Positions 47,446 through 57,240 are shown, counted from the first letter of the stretch. The stretch: 64,000 bases of DNA from Colwellia demingiae (GCF_007954275.1 NZ_VOLT01000004.1:248001-312000); one strand, 5' to 3'. Notes: generated by a model not told the origin, from the sequence alone. Numbers and translations: made by a program.

Positions 47446-49977
47446 ATGACCGTGACCACTTCTTTACCCATAGAAGCAATTAAGCAACAGTTTTGCCAAA
47501 ACCTTGATGAGCAAAATACTCTCATATTATCGGCTCCTCCTGGAGCGGGTAAATCAACCTGCTTACCTCTATGGTTATTAACGTTGCCAAGTTTGGCTAA
47601 TAAGAAAATTTATTTGCTGCAACCTAGACGTTTGGCTGTTAAAAATATAGCAGTATTTTTAGCTGCACAACTGAAAGAGAAGGTAGGAGAAACTGTTGGG
47701 TATCGATTACGTAATGATAGTAAAACATCAGAAAATACCCGTCTTGAGGTAATAACTGAAGGCATATTAACGCAGATCATTCAAAAAGATGCCGAGCTGT
47801 TAGGTACTGCATTGGTTGTTTTTGATGAGTTTCATGAACGAAGTCTTCAGGGCGACTTAGCTTTTGCACTCACCCGTGAAGTACAAACAGAGTTACGGCA
47901 GGATTTAAAAATACTGTTAATGTCTGCAACGTTAGACATTGAATATTTAAGCCAAGCACTACCTGATGCTCACCTATTGAGTAGTGAAGGGCGAAGCTAT
48001 CCAATAGAGGTGAGTTATCAAGCTCCTAGGGCTCATCAACGTTGGCGTGAACATGCGTTGGCAGTTATCAAAGATAAAATGTTTAACCACATGGGCTCAA
48101 TCTTAGTTTTTTTACCGGGTGTGGCCGATATTCGGTTTTTACTTGATAGCTTAATGGCTCAACAAATGGAAAGTGTTAAAATTTGCCCTTTATTTGGTGA
48201 GCTGAGTTTAAAGGAGCAGCAGCAGGCAATAGCACCTTGTCCAAGTGGACATCGTAAAATTGTTTTAGCTACAAATATTGCAGAGACTTCATTGACCATT
48301 GACGGCATTGATCTTGTTATTGATTGCGGGCTTGAAAAAGTTGCTGTTTTTGATAGTGCTAGTTTGATGAATAAGCTAATGCAAAAGCAAATATCAAAAG
48401 CTTCAGCTGTACAAAGAGCGGGGCGAGCAGGGCGATTAATGCCTGGGCAGTGTATTCGCTTATATGGCAAAGATGATTTTGAACGTAGACCGTTGCATAG
48501 TGTTAATGATATTCAACAAGCAGATTTACTACCGACACTTATTGAAGCTGCTCGATGGGGAGTCACAGCCTTAGCCGAGTTACCTTTATTGGAACTGCCC
48601 AGTAAAGCAAAGGAGCAACAAGCATGGCAAGAACTAGTAAGCCTAGACATTGTTGATAATAAATACCTACTAACCAAGCACGGTGAAAAAGCATCTTGCT
48701 TGCCTTGTCATCCACGTTTTGCTCATATGATATTAATGGCACAAACCCAAGGGCCGAATAGCACGTTATTGGCTTGTTTAATCGCCGCTTTACTCGAAGA
48801 ACGCGATATTTTAAAAGGAGAACAGGCGAAATATGATTGTGACCTCATTCATCGGTTGCAATTGCTTATTCGGTATAAGAGTAATAAAAACCCATTGTTA
48901 GAGCGGATTTTACAGCAAGCGAGTCGACTTGCTCAAAACGTACAATTACGTTTTAGCGTACATTCTCTTGATTTAGCAAAAACGGGTGTACTGCTCGCTT
49001 ATGCTTACCCAGAACGTGTTGCTAAAACCCGGGGAAATCATGGTGACTTTATTTGTGTTAATGGCAAAGGAGCGTTAGTGAATGAACAAGATGCTTTAGC
49101 AGGTGAAGGCTTTATTGTTATCGCTCAAACGAGTCAACTAGGTAGCCAGTTAACGGTGAGATTAGCTAGTCAAATCAGCTTAGAAGAAATCACCGATACT
49201 TTTGCTGCACAAATAAAACAGCAAGACATAGCAAATTTTGATATTAAAAGCGGCAGAATAATCGCTAAAAGGCAAACATCATTAGGTGCAATAGTCTTAT
49301 CAGAACAGCCATTAAAACAAGACGTAACAGCTGAAACAATTAGTGCTATGTGGTGTGGTTTGGTGATGAAAAAAGGGCTGGGTTTTTTATCTTGGCAGGC
49401 CAAAGATCTAGCGCTCAAGGCTCGTTGGCTGTGGTTGAACAAGTATTTTCCGGAATATGATTTAGCGATGATCGATGATGATCTGCTATTAACAAAATTA
49501 ACAACGTGGTTTGCTCCGTTTGTTGGAAGCATAAAAACTAAAGCGCAGCTCGATAAACTCGACTTATCACAAATGTTATTATCTTTACTTAGCTATCAAG
49601 AACAAAAAATATTAAAACAAGCTGCGCCTACTGTTTATGTTGGGCCTACAGGAAGACATTGCCCTATTAGTTATTCTCAAGATGAATCTCCAAAAGTTTC
49701 ATTACCTATGCAAGAATTATATGGCCTAACAATAACACCCAATGTTGGCGTTATTGCGGGTATAAGTGAACAAAATCAAGGTATACCTTTACTTTTAGAG
49801 CTACTTTCACCCGCGCAACGGCCTATTCAAGTAACACAAGATTTAGTTAAATTTTGGTCTGGTAGCTATCAAGCAGTGCAAAAAGACATGAAAAGCCGTT
49901 ATCCTAGGCATTATTGGCCAGATGATCCTGTTAACGCTAAGGCAACCAATAAAATGAAGCGTCATATAAAAGAATAA
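47446..49977 (+). CDS. hrpB: ATP-dependent helicase HrpB
   Basis: About 843 residues from the ATG at 47446. DEAH-type motifs are clear: Walker A PPGAGKST, motif II DEFHERS (DEFH as in HrpB), SAT in LLMSATLDI, and motif VI QRAGRAGR. The HrpB C-terminal domain follows (ISAMWCGLVMKKGLGFLSWQ). The helicase's role is not settled; RNA substrates are assumed. It is followed 85 bases later by mrcB, the E. coli order. Confidence 0.94.
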   Translation: MTVTTSLPIEAIKQQFCQNLDEQNTLILSAPPGAGKSTCLPLWLLTLPSLANKKIYLLQPRRLAVKNIAVFLAAQLKEKVGETVGYRLRNDSKTSENTRLEVITEGILTQIIQKDAELLGTALVVFDEFHERSLQGDLAFALTREVQTELRQDLKILLMSATLDIEYLSQALPDAHLLSSEGRSYPIEVSYQAPRAHQRWREHALAVIKDKMFNHMGSILVFLPGVADIRFLLDSLMAQQMESVKICPLFGELSLKEQQQAIAPCPSGHRKIVLATNIAETSLTIDGIDLVIDCGLEKVAVFDSASLMNKLMQKQISKASAVQRAGRAGRLMPGQCIRLYGKDDFERRPLHSVNDIQQADLLPTLIEAARWGVTALAELPLLELPSKAKEQQAWQELVSLDIVDNKYLLTKHGEKASCLPCHPRFAHMILMAQTQGPNSTLLACLIAALLEERDILKGEQAKYDCDLIHRLQLLIRYKSNKNPLLERILQQASRLAQNVQLRFSVHSLDLAKTGVLLAYAYPERVAKTRGNHGDFICVNGKGALVNEQDALAGEGFIVIAQTSQLGSQLTVRLASQISLEEITDTFAAQIKQQDIANFDIKSGRIIAKRQTSLGAIVLSEQPLKQDVTAETISAMWCGLVMKKGLGFLSWQAKDLALKARWLWLNKYFPEYDLAMIDDDLLLTKLTTWFAPFVGSIKTKAQLDKLDLSQMLLSLLSYQEQKILKQAAPTVYVGPTGRHCPISYSQDESPKVSLPMQELYGLTITPNVGVIAGISEQNQGIPLLLELLSPAQRPIQVTQDLVKFWSGSYQAVQKDMKSRYPRHYWPDDPVNAKATNKMKRHIKE

Positions 49978-50062
49978 CTAGTGTTGGAGTTGGGGAGTAT
50001 TTAACTTCTCAGTTGCAAAAATAATCAGTAAAAATTAACAGCCTCAAGCATATCGAAAAATA

Positions 50063-52372
50063 ATGTCAATAAATAAAGCAACAAAACGCAGTAGCCCTGT
50101 GGTCAAAGAAAAGTCAATAATGCGCCGAATAGGTATAACTTTAGGCAAGTTGATTATTGCCACTGTGTTTACGGTAGGAATATTTTCTATTTATCTTGAC
50201 GCTAAGGTAAGGAAAAAATTTGAAGGTCAGCGTTGGCAAGTACCTGTACAAGTTTATGGTCAAATAAAAAAATTGCAGCTAGGTGAGCAGGAAAACCTAG
50301 AAGAAATAGCGCAATCACTAAAAGTTAATGGTTATCAGAAAGTTAAATTTGCCACTCGAGCCGGTCAATTTTCTCAGTCGTCAGAACGTTTGAATATTTT
50401 CCAACGTGCTTTTGATTTCGCTAATGGAGTCAATTACGCACAACAACTCAGTATTGAAGTCGTTAGCGAAATTGTTGTTTCCCTGAGTGTTGACGAGCAA
50501 GCGGTTACTACATTAATGCTTGAACCACAGCTACTTGCGCGTTTAGTTCCTGATAATAAGGAAGATCGTGTACTGGTGTCGCTAGAAGAAGTGCCGAGCC
50601 AATTGATTGATACCTTATTGTTAATTGAAGATCGTGATTTTTATCATCATCATGGCGTTTCACCCGTTGGTATTTTTAGAGCACTACTTAATAATATTCG
50701 TGCTGGACGTACGGTGCAAGGCGGTAGCACGTTAACTCAACAACTAGCAAAGAATATGTTTCTAAATCGTGAACGGACACTTTCTCGAAAAATTAAAGAA
50801 GCACTAATGGCGGTGATTCTAGAACTTAGATACAGTAAAGATCAACTGTTAGAGGCTTACATTAATGAAGTCTATTTAGGGCAAAATTATGCCAATGGCG
50901 TTTATGGTTTTGGCTTAGCCGCACAGTTTTATTTTGGTAAAAAAATTAATGAATTAAGCCATGGTCAAATGGCTTTATTGATAGCTCAAGTTAAAGGACC
51001 AAGTTACTACGACCCATGGCGTCATCCAGAACGTGCGATAGAACGCCGAGACCTTATTCTTAGGCTTATGTTTGAACAGCATTTATTATCACTGGTTGAT
51101 TTTGAACAGGCAGCAGAATCAACACTGTCTATTAGGTCGAATAGACGGTTAGCCAAAAAAAATTACCCTGCTTATTTACAACTGGTTAATGCAGAACTAA
51201 ATCAGCACCTGTCGAGTTTTACTCAAAAATCAGGTATTAAAGTATTCACTGGATTTTCACATAGAAGCCAGCAATTATTAGAGCAAAGTGTTGCCAAGCA
51301 ATTACCCTTACTAGAACGGAAATACCACCAAAAAAATCTAGAAGCGGCAATGGTGGTTACTGATATTGCCAGTGGTGAAATTAGAGCGCTCGTCGGTGGT
51401 AGGGAAAGTGGTTATGCTGGATTTAATCGAGCGCTTAATGCTAAACGTCATATAGGCTCATTAATTAAACCAGCCATTTATGTTGCGGCACTCGAGCGTT
51501 ATCAGCAATATAATTTTGCCACTATCTTAGATGATAAGGCTATTACTTTAAGAAATGGTACCGGTAAAAAGTGGCAACCTAAAAACTATGATGGAAAATA
51601 TCGAGGGCAGGTTTCATTAATCGAGGGTTTAGTCTTTTCACTTAATGTACCCACTATTAATTTGGGTATGAGTTTAGGTTTGGATAGCGTAGCTGATGCT
51701 ATTAAAGCATTGGGATATCAGCAAAAACTTCGAATGCGCCCGTCTGTTTTATTAGGTGCCATTAATATGTCGCCATTGGAAATTAACCAATTATATCTAT
51801 CAATTGCTAACCACGGTTATTACCAAAAGTCCCATACCATCACCAAAATTCTCTCCTCAAACAACGAGACGCTCTGGCAAAAGCAGCAATCAAGTGAGCA
51901 ACGTTTATCAAGCAATGCTGCCTACTTACTTGATTACGCTTTAGGAAGAGTCACTCAAGTGGGCACCGCTCGATCACTGACTTGGCGTTTAAATAACAAA
52001 AAAGTCGCGGGTAAAACAGGCACAAGTAATGCCTTACGAGATAGTTGGTTCATCGGTTATGACAGCAAACATTTAATAACAACCTGGTTGGGTAAAGATA
52101 ATAATAAACCAACGGGTTTAACCGGGAGTAGTGGAGCGCTGCCTTTATTCGCTGATTTCATAAAGAAACAGGGAGTTGTAAATAAAATAGAGGCTAAACC
52201 AGAAAGTATAGTGGTTACTCTTTTTGAGCAACAGACGGGTAATGCCGTAACAGATAAATGCGCCAATACGGTGATTTATCCTGCCGTGCGAGACGGTATA
52301 ATTACTTCAAAAGACTGTTTACAAGAAAAAGAGGACCATAGGTCTTGGTTTGAAAGGGTTTTTGGTGAGTAG
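50063..52372 (+). CDS. mrcB: Penicillin-binding protein 1B
   Basis: The 769-residue bifunctional enzyme has a cytoplasmic start and a membrane anchor (LGKLIIATVFTVGIFSIYL). The UB2H-like domain that binds LpoB runs over about 60-150. The GT51 domain contains LLIEDRDFYHHHGVSPVG and GGSTLTQQLAKNMFL. The transpeptidase domain has SLIK (the active Ser, GSLIKPAIY), the SLN motif (VFSLNVPT) and KTGTSN. It polymerises and cross-links peptidoglycan. No strong Shine-Dalgarno precedes the ATG. An inverted repeat ends the transcript. Confidence 0.95.
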   Translation: MSINKATKRSSPVVKEKSIMRRIGITLGKLIIATVFTVGIFSIYLDAKVRKKFEGQRWQVPVQVYGQIKKLQLGEQENLEEIAQSLKVNGYQKVKFATRAGQFSQSSERLNIFQRAFDFANGVNYAQQLSIEVVSEIVVSLSVDEQAVTTLMLEPQLLARLVPDNKEDRVLVSLEEVPSQLIDTLLLIEDRDFYHHHGVSPVGIFRALLNNIRAGRTVQGGSTLTQQLAKNMFLNRERTLSRKIKEALMAVILELRYSKDQLLEAYINEVYLGQNYANGVYGFGLAAQFYFGKKINELSHGQMALLIAQVKGPSYYDPWRHPERAIERRDLILRLMFEQHLLSLVDFEQAAESTLSIRSNRRLAKKNYPAYLQLVNAELNQHLSSFTQKSGIKVFTGFSHRSQQLLEQSVAKQLPLLERKYHQKNLEAAMVVTDIASGEIRALVGGRESGYAGFNRALNAKRHIGSLIKPAIYVAALERYQQYNFATILDDKAITLRNGTGKKWQPKNYDGKYRGQVSLIEGLVFSLNVPTINLGMSLGLDSVADAIKALGYQQKLRMRPSVLLGAINMSPLEINQLYLSIANHGYYQKSHTITKILSSNNETLWQKQQSSEQRLSSNAAYLLDYALGRVTQVGTARSLTWRLNNKKVAGKTGTSNALRDSWFIGYDSKHLITTWLGKDNNKPTGLTGSSGALPLFADFIKKQGVVNKIEAKPESIVVTLFEQQTGNAVTDKCANTVIYPAVRDGIITSKDCLQEKEDHRSWFERVFGE

Positions 52373-52438
52373 TCATTTTTAAGCTTAATAAAAATAGTGG
52401 CTAGAGGATATATATAAAGCAGGATTCAGGTTAAACAT

Positions 52439-52472
52439 GAACGCTCAATACTATCCTCTTGAGCGTTCTTAT
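52439..52472. terminator. Convergent terminator after mrcB
   Basis: GAACGCTCAA pairs with TTGAGCGTTC around a 10-base loop, followed by TT. It lies between convergent mrcB and the DUF3718 gene and can serve both. Confidence 0.75.
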
Positions 52473-52484
52473 TTAGTGGGCAAT

Positions 52485-52829
52485 TTAAAAAGTCACGCTA
52501 ACTTTTGACAATGCGGCAACATCAGTGATGCGTACATTACCTAAACTTTTTTGTAATTTGGCCGCCGTTTTATCAGCACCATAGCTTTCAGCAAAGCTGA
52601 TAACATCTTCACCATTACACATTAGTTTTAATGCGACTGTTTTAGTTTTTAGGCGATAATATTTAGTTGTGCCTTTGAATTTTATCACACTATTGCTTTT
52701 AGCGGCTTTACAAACATCAATCAAGGCTTTTTCCATATAGGGAGTCATTGCTGCTTGGCTGGGTAAACTAATAGCTAATAAAGGTAAAGACGCGGCAAGA
52801 GCAAGTAAGGTTTTTTTGAAAGTAGTCAT
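52485..52829 (-). CDS. DUF3718-like small exported protein
   Basis: The 114-residue protein has a signal peptide (KKTLLALAASLPLLAISLPSQA, cut after residue 26). The mature part contains two Cys (VCKAAK and LMCNGED), probably a disulfide. It fits the DUF3718 family of small periplasmic proteins of Shewanella and Colwellia-type bacteria. The role is unknown. A good AGGAGAACT-type site lies before the ATG (read on the minus strand: GGAGAACTACC). Confidence 0.75.
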   Translation of the reverse strand: MTTFKKTLLALAASLPLLAISLPSQAAMTPYMEKALIDVCKAAKSNSVIKFKGTTKYYRLKTKTVALKLMCNGEDVISFAESYGADKTAAKLQKSLGNVRITDVAALSKVSVTF

Positions 52830-53304
52830 GGTAGTTCTCCATAGGTTTATTTTATATCGTTAGTTTTTATTCGTCCTCGTTATACAAGGCACATCATAAT
52901 AGTGGACTCTTTTTAGTTAAAAGTTGTAACCATTTACCCAGAGGATGTAACTAAAAATCAAGCATTAATTGGCGTATATTCTTTAAGTGATTGATTGTTT
53001 GTTTATTCAGCTGTAAACCTTGTTTAATCGTGACATTAACACTTACATTTGGTGATACTTTGACATACGAAAGTTGTAGTAGAAACGATTAAACTTGCGA
53101 TGATTGACTGGTTTTTAAAAGCTTCAATGATCTAGCTTATTGAAAGTAGTTATATTGAACTGTTTTTATATACAGTTTTCGTGTTGATTATGCTATCGTG
53201 GTTAATATTATTTGAGTAAACGTTAATTTAATGCTTTAGGTATTAATTTTTTAACAGCGTGATGGGCCTTTAATTAGCTCAAAATGTAAGAATGGGGAAA
53301 TCTA
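52830..53304 (+). promoter_or_regulatory. yebG upstream region with LexA box at 53160-53175
   Basis: CTGTTTTTATATACAG is a perfect CTGT-N8-ACAG LexA box, 129 bases before the yebG start. The rest of this 475-base gap shows no gene. Confidence 0.82.
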
Positions 53305-53682
53305 ATGGCAGTTGAAAGTCGGTTTGTAGTGATTAGAAACGGGGTAGAGGCGAAAACATTTATGGATAAGAAATCGGCTGATGAATATGACAAAATGTTG
53401 GATATGGCAGATAACTTAAGCCAGATGTTCTCTCAATCTTCGGTAGAATTAAGTGATAGTGCTAATGAAGAATTAAGTATTTTCTTGGCACAGCATAGAG
53501 AAGAAGTACTTGTTGCTTTATTAGCCAAAAAACCGACAAAAGTAATCGTTAAAAAATTAGTTGAAAAAGTAACTGATTTGCCTATTACTGATCTCGCCGA
53601 AACTGAAACAAAAAAGCCGGCAGCTAAAGCAAAAAAAAGTAAAGCTAAAATAACGGCGACCAAACTGAGTGAAGCTAGTTAA
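53305..53682 (+). CDS. yebG: YebG-family SOS protein
   Basis: The 125-residue protein begins MAVESRFVVIRNGVEAKTFM and continues DKKSADEYDKMLDMADNL, the YebG pattern (MAVEVKYVVIREGEE in E. coli). A Lys/Ala-rich basic tail follows, where E. coli has an acidic tail. YebG is SOS-induced and DNA-linked, but its job is not known. A LexA box upstream agrees. GGGGAAA ribosome site. The metallopeptidase gene follows 30 bases later. Confidence 0.9.
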   Translation: MAVESRFVVIRNGVEAKTFMDKKSADEYDKMLDMADNLSQMFSQSSVELSDSANEELSIFLAQHREEVLVALLAKKPTKVIVKKLVEKVTDLPITDLAETETKKPAAKAKKSKAKITATKLSEAS

Positions 53683-53712
53683 TTGAATATGATGTGTTGT
53701 GGTTAACATTCT

Positions 53713-54486
53713 ATGCTTGAATATAAACTTATTCGTAGTAAGCGTAGGAAAACACTCGCGCTGCAGGTGAAACATGGTCAAGTGACTGTGAGAGCTCCTC
53801 ATTATGTGACGTCAGCATTTATTGATATTTTCATTCAAGAAAAATCAGCTTGGTTGCGTAATAAGTTAGCAGAGCAACAAAAAACACCCGATGCCTGTGA
53901 CTTCAGTCAAGGTTCAAGCTTGCTTTATTTAGGTGAGAAAGTCACTCTCAATACATGCATAGCAAAAAAATCTGAAGTATATTTTAGTCATAACGTCACT
54001 TCTGAAATAGAGTCATGTACTTATCAAAATACAACGAATAAGCTGCTCAATGTCGCTATAAGTGAAAGAACTAATGCTAAGTTAACAGTACCTTTAGCAA
54101 AAGCTAAACAGATAAAAAAGCAACTAGAAGTTTACTTTAAGCAGCAAGCTGAACAATTAATCATCGAGCGCCTTGAAACTATTAGTAAAGAAATATCATT
54201 GTGCCCATCAATAATAAATATTCGTCAGTACCGTGCTCGTTGGGGAAGTTGCAATAATCGAGGTGAATTAAGTTTCAATTACCTTTTAATGATGACGCCC
54301 TTGTACGTTATTGATTATGTGATCATTCATGAGTTATGCCATTTAGAGCATTTAAATCACTCTAAAGAGTTCTGGCAACTCGTTGAAAAATTCTGCCCAA
54401 ACTATCAAATAGCTAAAAAATGGCTTAGTACTTATCAATCGCAATTACAGTGGCACCTCCCCCTACTACCGCTAAGAAAAAACTAG
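53713..54486 (+). CDS. YgjP-like zinc metallopeptidase (DUF45)
   Basis: The 257-residue protein has the zincin site HELCH at 206-210 followed by NHSKEFW (215-221). It also has RQYRARWGSCNNRGELSFNY, both family signatures. The N-terminal half is a beta-rich domain (YKLIRSKRRKTLALQVKHG). It is cytosolic, with no signal. YgjP proteins are thought to cleave damaged or stalled polypeptides, but substrates are not known. It could be co-transcribed with SOS-controlled yebG. Confidence 0.9.
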   Translation: MLEYKLIRSKRRKTLALQVKHGQVTVRAPHYVTSAFIDIFIQEKSAWLRNKLAEQQKTPDACDFSQGSSLLYLGEKVTLNTCIAKKSEVYFSHNVTSEIESCTYQNTTNKLLNVAISERTNAKLTVPLAKAKQIKKQLEVYFKQQAEQLIIERLETISKEISLCPSIINIRQYRARWGSCNNRGELSFNYLLMMTPLYVIDYVIIHELCHLEHLNHSKEFWQLVEKFCPNYQIAKKWLSTYQSQLQWHLPLLPLRKN

Positions 54487-54617
54487 AAGATCAATGATCT
54501 TCGTCACAAATTTAGACAATATACCTACCGTTAACTACACTTTTTGCTGTAGCAATAAATTATAATCGATTCATTAACTCTCTTTTATTTATTATTTAAA
54601 TTTTAAAAGGCAATGTG
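54487..54617 (+). repeat. Palindrome at the end of the metallopeptidase gene and following promoter region
   Basis: GAAGATC pairs with GATCTTC at 54486-54502, right at the stop codon, without a T-run. AT-rich sequence after it (TAGACAATA, TTGCTGTAGCAATAAATTATAAT) may be a promoter for the tiny ORF that follows. Confidence 0.35.
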
Positions 54618-54713
54618 ATGAAAATTAGTTTCGATAATATCAAAATTATCATGGTTTATATCAGCTCAGCTGTATTCTCTATTGCTTGTGCTTTTTTTAT
54701 CATTGGTGCCTAG
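54618..54713 (+). CDS. Putative 31-residue membrane protein
   Basis: ATG at 54618 is preceded by AAAAGG at 7 bases. The peptide starts MKISFDNIKIIMVYISS and ends ACAFFIIGA, with one hydrophobic helix (about 9-30) and a charged N-terminus, typical of small inner-membrane proteins. No homologue is recognised. The ribosome site and composition support it; short length makes chance possible. The remaining gap to 55056 contains no other gene. Confidence 0.45.
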   Translation: MKISFDNIKIIMVYISSAVFSIACAFFIIGA

Positions 54714-55056
54714 TTGTAACGGCTTATATGCTCTGATAGTGAATAACCATTAACAACTCCAAACTTTGCCTTTAACCTTTAAATCTCGCTATGTAAATGA
54801 TACATACTGTTCATATCTTGTACTGCTTATATTCCAAAACGTTAGTTCTCTCTTAAATCGATTACGACGTATTCATATTCAATTCTTATCTCTTTAGTTA
54901 CATTCGAAGTGGAGTGATTTCGTGCTAAAAGTACGAGTTTTTCATTTATAAATGAACTATCTACATAATATTGTTAAAAAAATGAATTGTTAATTAACAA
55001 TTGCTTATATTTAGGGTAAATTATCTACAATAAAATAAAATAAGGTCCCTCCTTCT

Positions 55057-55422
55057 ATGAGCCCATCGGTGCTTATTTGTGATGATTCAAACATGGCCAG
55101 AAAGCAAGTGCTTAGAAGCCTTCCTGAGGAATGGAAAGACTCCGTTCAAATTGCTTGTAATGGTGCAGAAGCACTAACAATTTTACGTGATAATAGTATC
55201 GAAATTCTCTTTCTTGATCTTACTATGCCGGGGATTGATGGTATTGGTGTTTTACAAGGCATACAAAAACTAAACCTTAATTGCAGTGTTTTTGTTATTT
55301 CAGCAGATATTCAGCCTGAAATGCAAAGTAAGGTAAAAGCACTAGGAGCAAAAGAGTTTATGCGTAAGCCTGTACAAGCAGATGTATTACTTAATAATTT
55401 GCGACAACATGGCCTTCTATGA
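55057..55422 (+). CDS. Single-domain response regulator (CheY-like)
   Basis: The 121-residue receiver domain has all the usual residues: acidic pair DD (9-10), phospho-accepting D in LFLDLTMPG, Ser in VISAD (in place of Thr) and K in MRKPV. No output domain. It overlaps the CheC-like gene by 4 bases (ATGA). It should be phosphorylated by an unlinked histidine kinase and dephosphorylated by the CheC neighbour. Confidence 0.93.
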   Translation: MSPSVLICDDSNMARKQVLRSLPEEWKDSVQIACNGAEALTILRDNSIEILFLDLTMPGIDGIGVLQGIQKLNLNCSVFVISADIQPEMQSKVKALGAKEFMRKPVQADVLLNNLRQHGLL

Positions 55423-56027
55423 ATGAATTTCACCTAACTGAAGACCAACAAGATTGCTTACAAGAGCTCATTAATATTGCTATGGGACAAGCTAGTGATC
55501 AACTTGCTCGTTATCTGGATACTTTTGTTTATTTGAAAGTCCCGAGTATTGAGAGTGTAGCAGCTAAAGATCTGATGAAAACCTTGAGTCAGCAGAAAAA
55601 TACTATGGCCGTTGTAAGCCAAGGATTTTTTGGTTATGAAGGAATTCGAGGTGAAGCATTATTGGTTTACCAAGAAGAGGGCTCAGCTAGAATCGCTGAT
55701 TTATTGGGATATGAACCAGATGAATTATCACAAGATGAGCAATTAATTGATATTAGTTCCATTTTAACGACAACTTTTTTAAATGTATTTGCTCAGCAGA
55801 TTAATAATCAATTGTCTTATAATGCGCCAAAATTATTGCCGAATATACAGGAAATATTATCTGAACATTTACAACAAATGCCGTTTACTTGGGATTTAGC
55901 ATTAAAAGTAAATATTAATTATCAAGTGACTGATTATTCTTTTAATTGCAATATGATCTTATTGATCCCTGAAACAGCGATCACGAATATAAAACATGTA
56001 CTTGATCGAATTTTGGAAGAATTCTAA
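55419..56027 (+). CDS. CheC-family phosphatase-like protein
   Basis: The 202-residue protein has the CheC/CheX signature with ExxN at 16-19 (QELINIAMGQAS), and a second region DISSILTTTFLNVFAQQ where the Glu is replaced. It therefore looks like a one-site CheC. It should dephosphorylate the receiver encoded just upstream. Overlaps both neighbours, so production is coupled. Confidence 0.85.
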   Translation: MNEFHLTEDQQDCLQELINIAMGQASDQLARYLDTFVYLKVPSIESVAAKDLMKTLSQQKNTMAVVSQGFFGYEGIRGEALLVYQEEGSARIADLLGYEPDELSQDEQLIDISSILTTTFLNVFAQQINNQLSYNAPKLLPNIQEILSEHLQQMPFTWDLALKVNINYQVTDYSFNCNMILLIPETAITNIKHVLDRILEEF

Positions 56028-57028
56028 TGCCTGATATTAATACACCAATTTCACCCGCGATTTCAGAGGTACCTGATGTAAATGAACTGGTTCTCAAACA
56101 AATCAATAGCCAAATTGCTAACCAACTAAATACCGGTGTTTTGGTAGTAGATGCTGATTTTAATATTGTTATTTGGAATCGTTTTTTACAGGTTCATACC
56201 GATAAAATACCAGGCAATATTATTGGGCAATCTATTTTTTGTGCATTTCCTGAGCTGCCACAACGTTGGTTATCTCGTAAACTTAGCTCAGTTTTACAAT
56301 TAAATACGCCAAGCTTTTGTTCTTGGCAACAAAGACATCACTTATTCGAATTACCTCACACTCGGCCGATCACAACAGATAGTGAGTTTATGGCGCAAAA
56401 CTGCACCTTTCTACCTATAGAAACTGATGATAATAGCAAATATATTTGTATCTTAATTGAAGATGTTACTGACGCTTGTCATTATCAAATGCAATTGCAA
56501 AAGACCTTAGCTGAAATAGCGCAAATAAGCCGTATAGATGGTTTAACTCAAATCTATAATCGAAGACATTGGCAAGACTCACTAGAGCAAGAATACGCAA
56601 AAGCACGACGACATGACAAAAAGTTATCATTGATAATGCTTGATTTAGACCACTTTAAACTGCTCAACGATAATTATGGCCATCAAGGTGGCGATATGGT
56701 GTTAATTGAGGTCAGTGCTTTAATAAGTGCCTTATTAAGAGTTGAAGACACCTTTGGTCGTTATGGTGGAGAAGAGTTCGCTATTATTTTACCTGAGACA
56801 GATTCTGCAGGAGCAATAGAACTTGCACAGCGTATTTGTCGAATAATAGCCATAACACCGTTCACTTATAATGATCAGGTGATAAACGTAACCGTCAGCT
56901 TAGGCGTTGCACAACTTAGTAGCAGAGAAGCAAATTATGAAGAACTGATCACCCAAACGGATAGTGCTTTATATCAAGCGAAATCTCAGGGTCGCAATCA
57001 AGTATGTAATGCTACTGAACTTCTATAA
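56027..57028 (+). CDS. PAS-GGDEF diguanylate cyclase
   Basis: The 333-residue protein has a PAS-like sensor domain (about 25-150, LNTGVLVVDADFNIVIWN) and a GGDEF domain (about 165-333). The active loop is GGEEF (247-251), and the inhibitory I-site RxxD (RVED, 238-241) is present. It should make cyclic di-GMP with product inhibition. It has no membrane segment. It overlaps the CheC gene (TAATG). Together these three genes look like a phospho-relay-controlled c-di-GMP module. Confidence 0.93.
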   Translation: MPDINTPISPAISEVPDVNELVLKQINSQIANQLNTGVLVVDADFNIVIWNRFLQVHTDKIPGNIIGQSIFCAFPELPQRWLSRKLSSVLQLNTPSFCSWQQRHHLFELPHTRPITTDSEFMAQNCTFLPIETDDNSKYICILIEDVTDACHYQMQLQKTLAEIAQISRIDGLTQIYNRRHWQDSLEQEYAKARRHDKKLSLIMLDLDHFKLLNDNYGHQGGDMVLIEVSALISALLRVEDTFGRYGGEEFAIILPETDSAGAIELAQRICRIIAITPFTYNDQVINVTVSLGVAQLSSREANYEELITQTDSALYQAKSQGRNQVCNATELL

Positions 57029-57165
57029 AGATGCAAAATGAGTATTTATCTGTGTAAACACGTTAATGCCTATTATTAAATTATATGCATAAATTATAAC
57101 TTTTTATTTAATATTTTTTATCATTATAGATTGACAGTTACTGCAACTTAAGGCACTTTAGGGTT

Positions 57166-57240
57166 ATGAAAATAAACACCAGCCACATTACTATTATTAC
57201 AACCACTACCACCCTAATTAGGATGGCGGTCGCTGGCTAA
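57166..57240 (+). CDS. thrL: thr operon leader peptide
   Basis: The 24-codon ORF starts MKINTSHITIITTTTTLI and is rich in Thr (8) and Ile (5) codons, as expected for an attenuator that senses Thr and Ile. A ribosome site (AGGG) is upstream. It is followed by a terminator at 57265-57298 and by thrA. Confidence 0.93.
   Translation: MKINTSHITIITTTTTLIRMAVAG

Noticed and set aside
57131-57136. TTGACA as -35 of the thr promoter
   Set aside because: With normal spacing the -10 would be CACTTT and transcription would start at the thrL ATG itself, leaving no leader.
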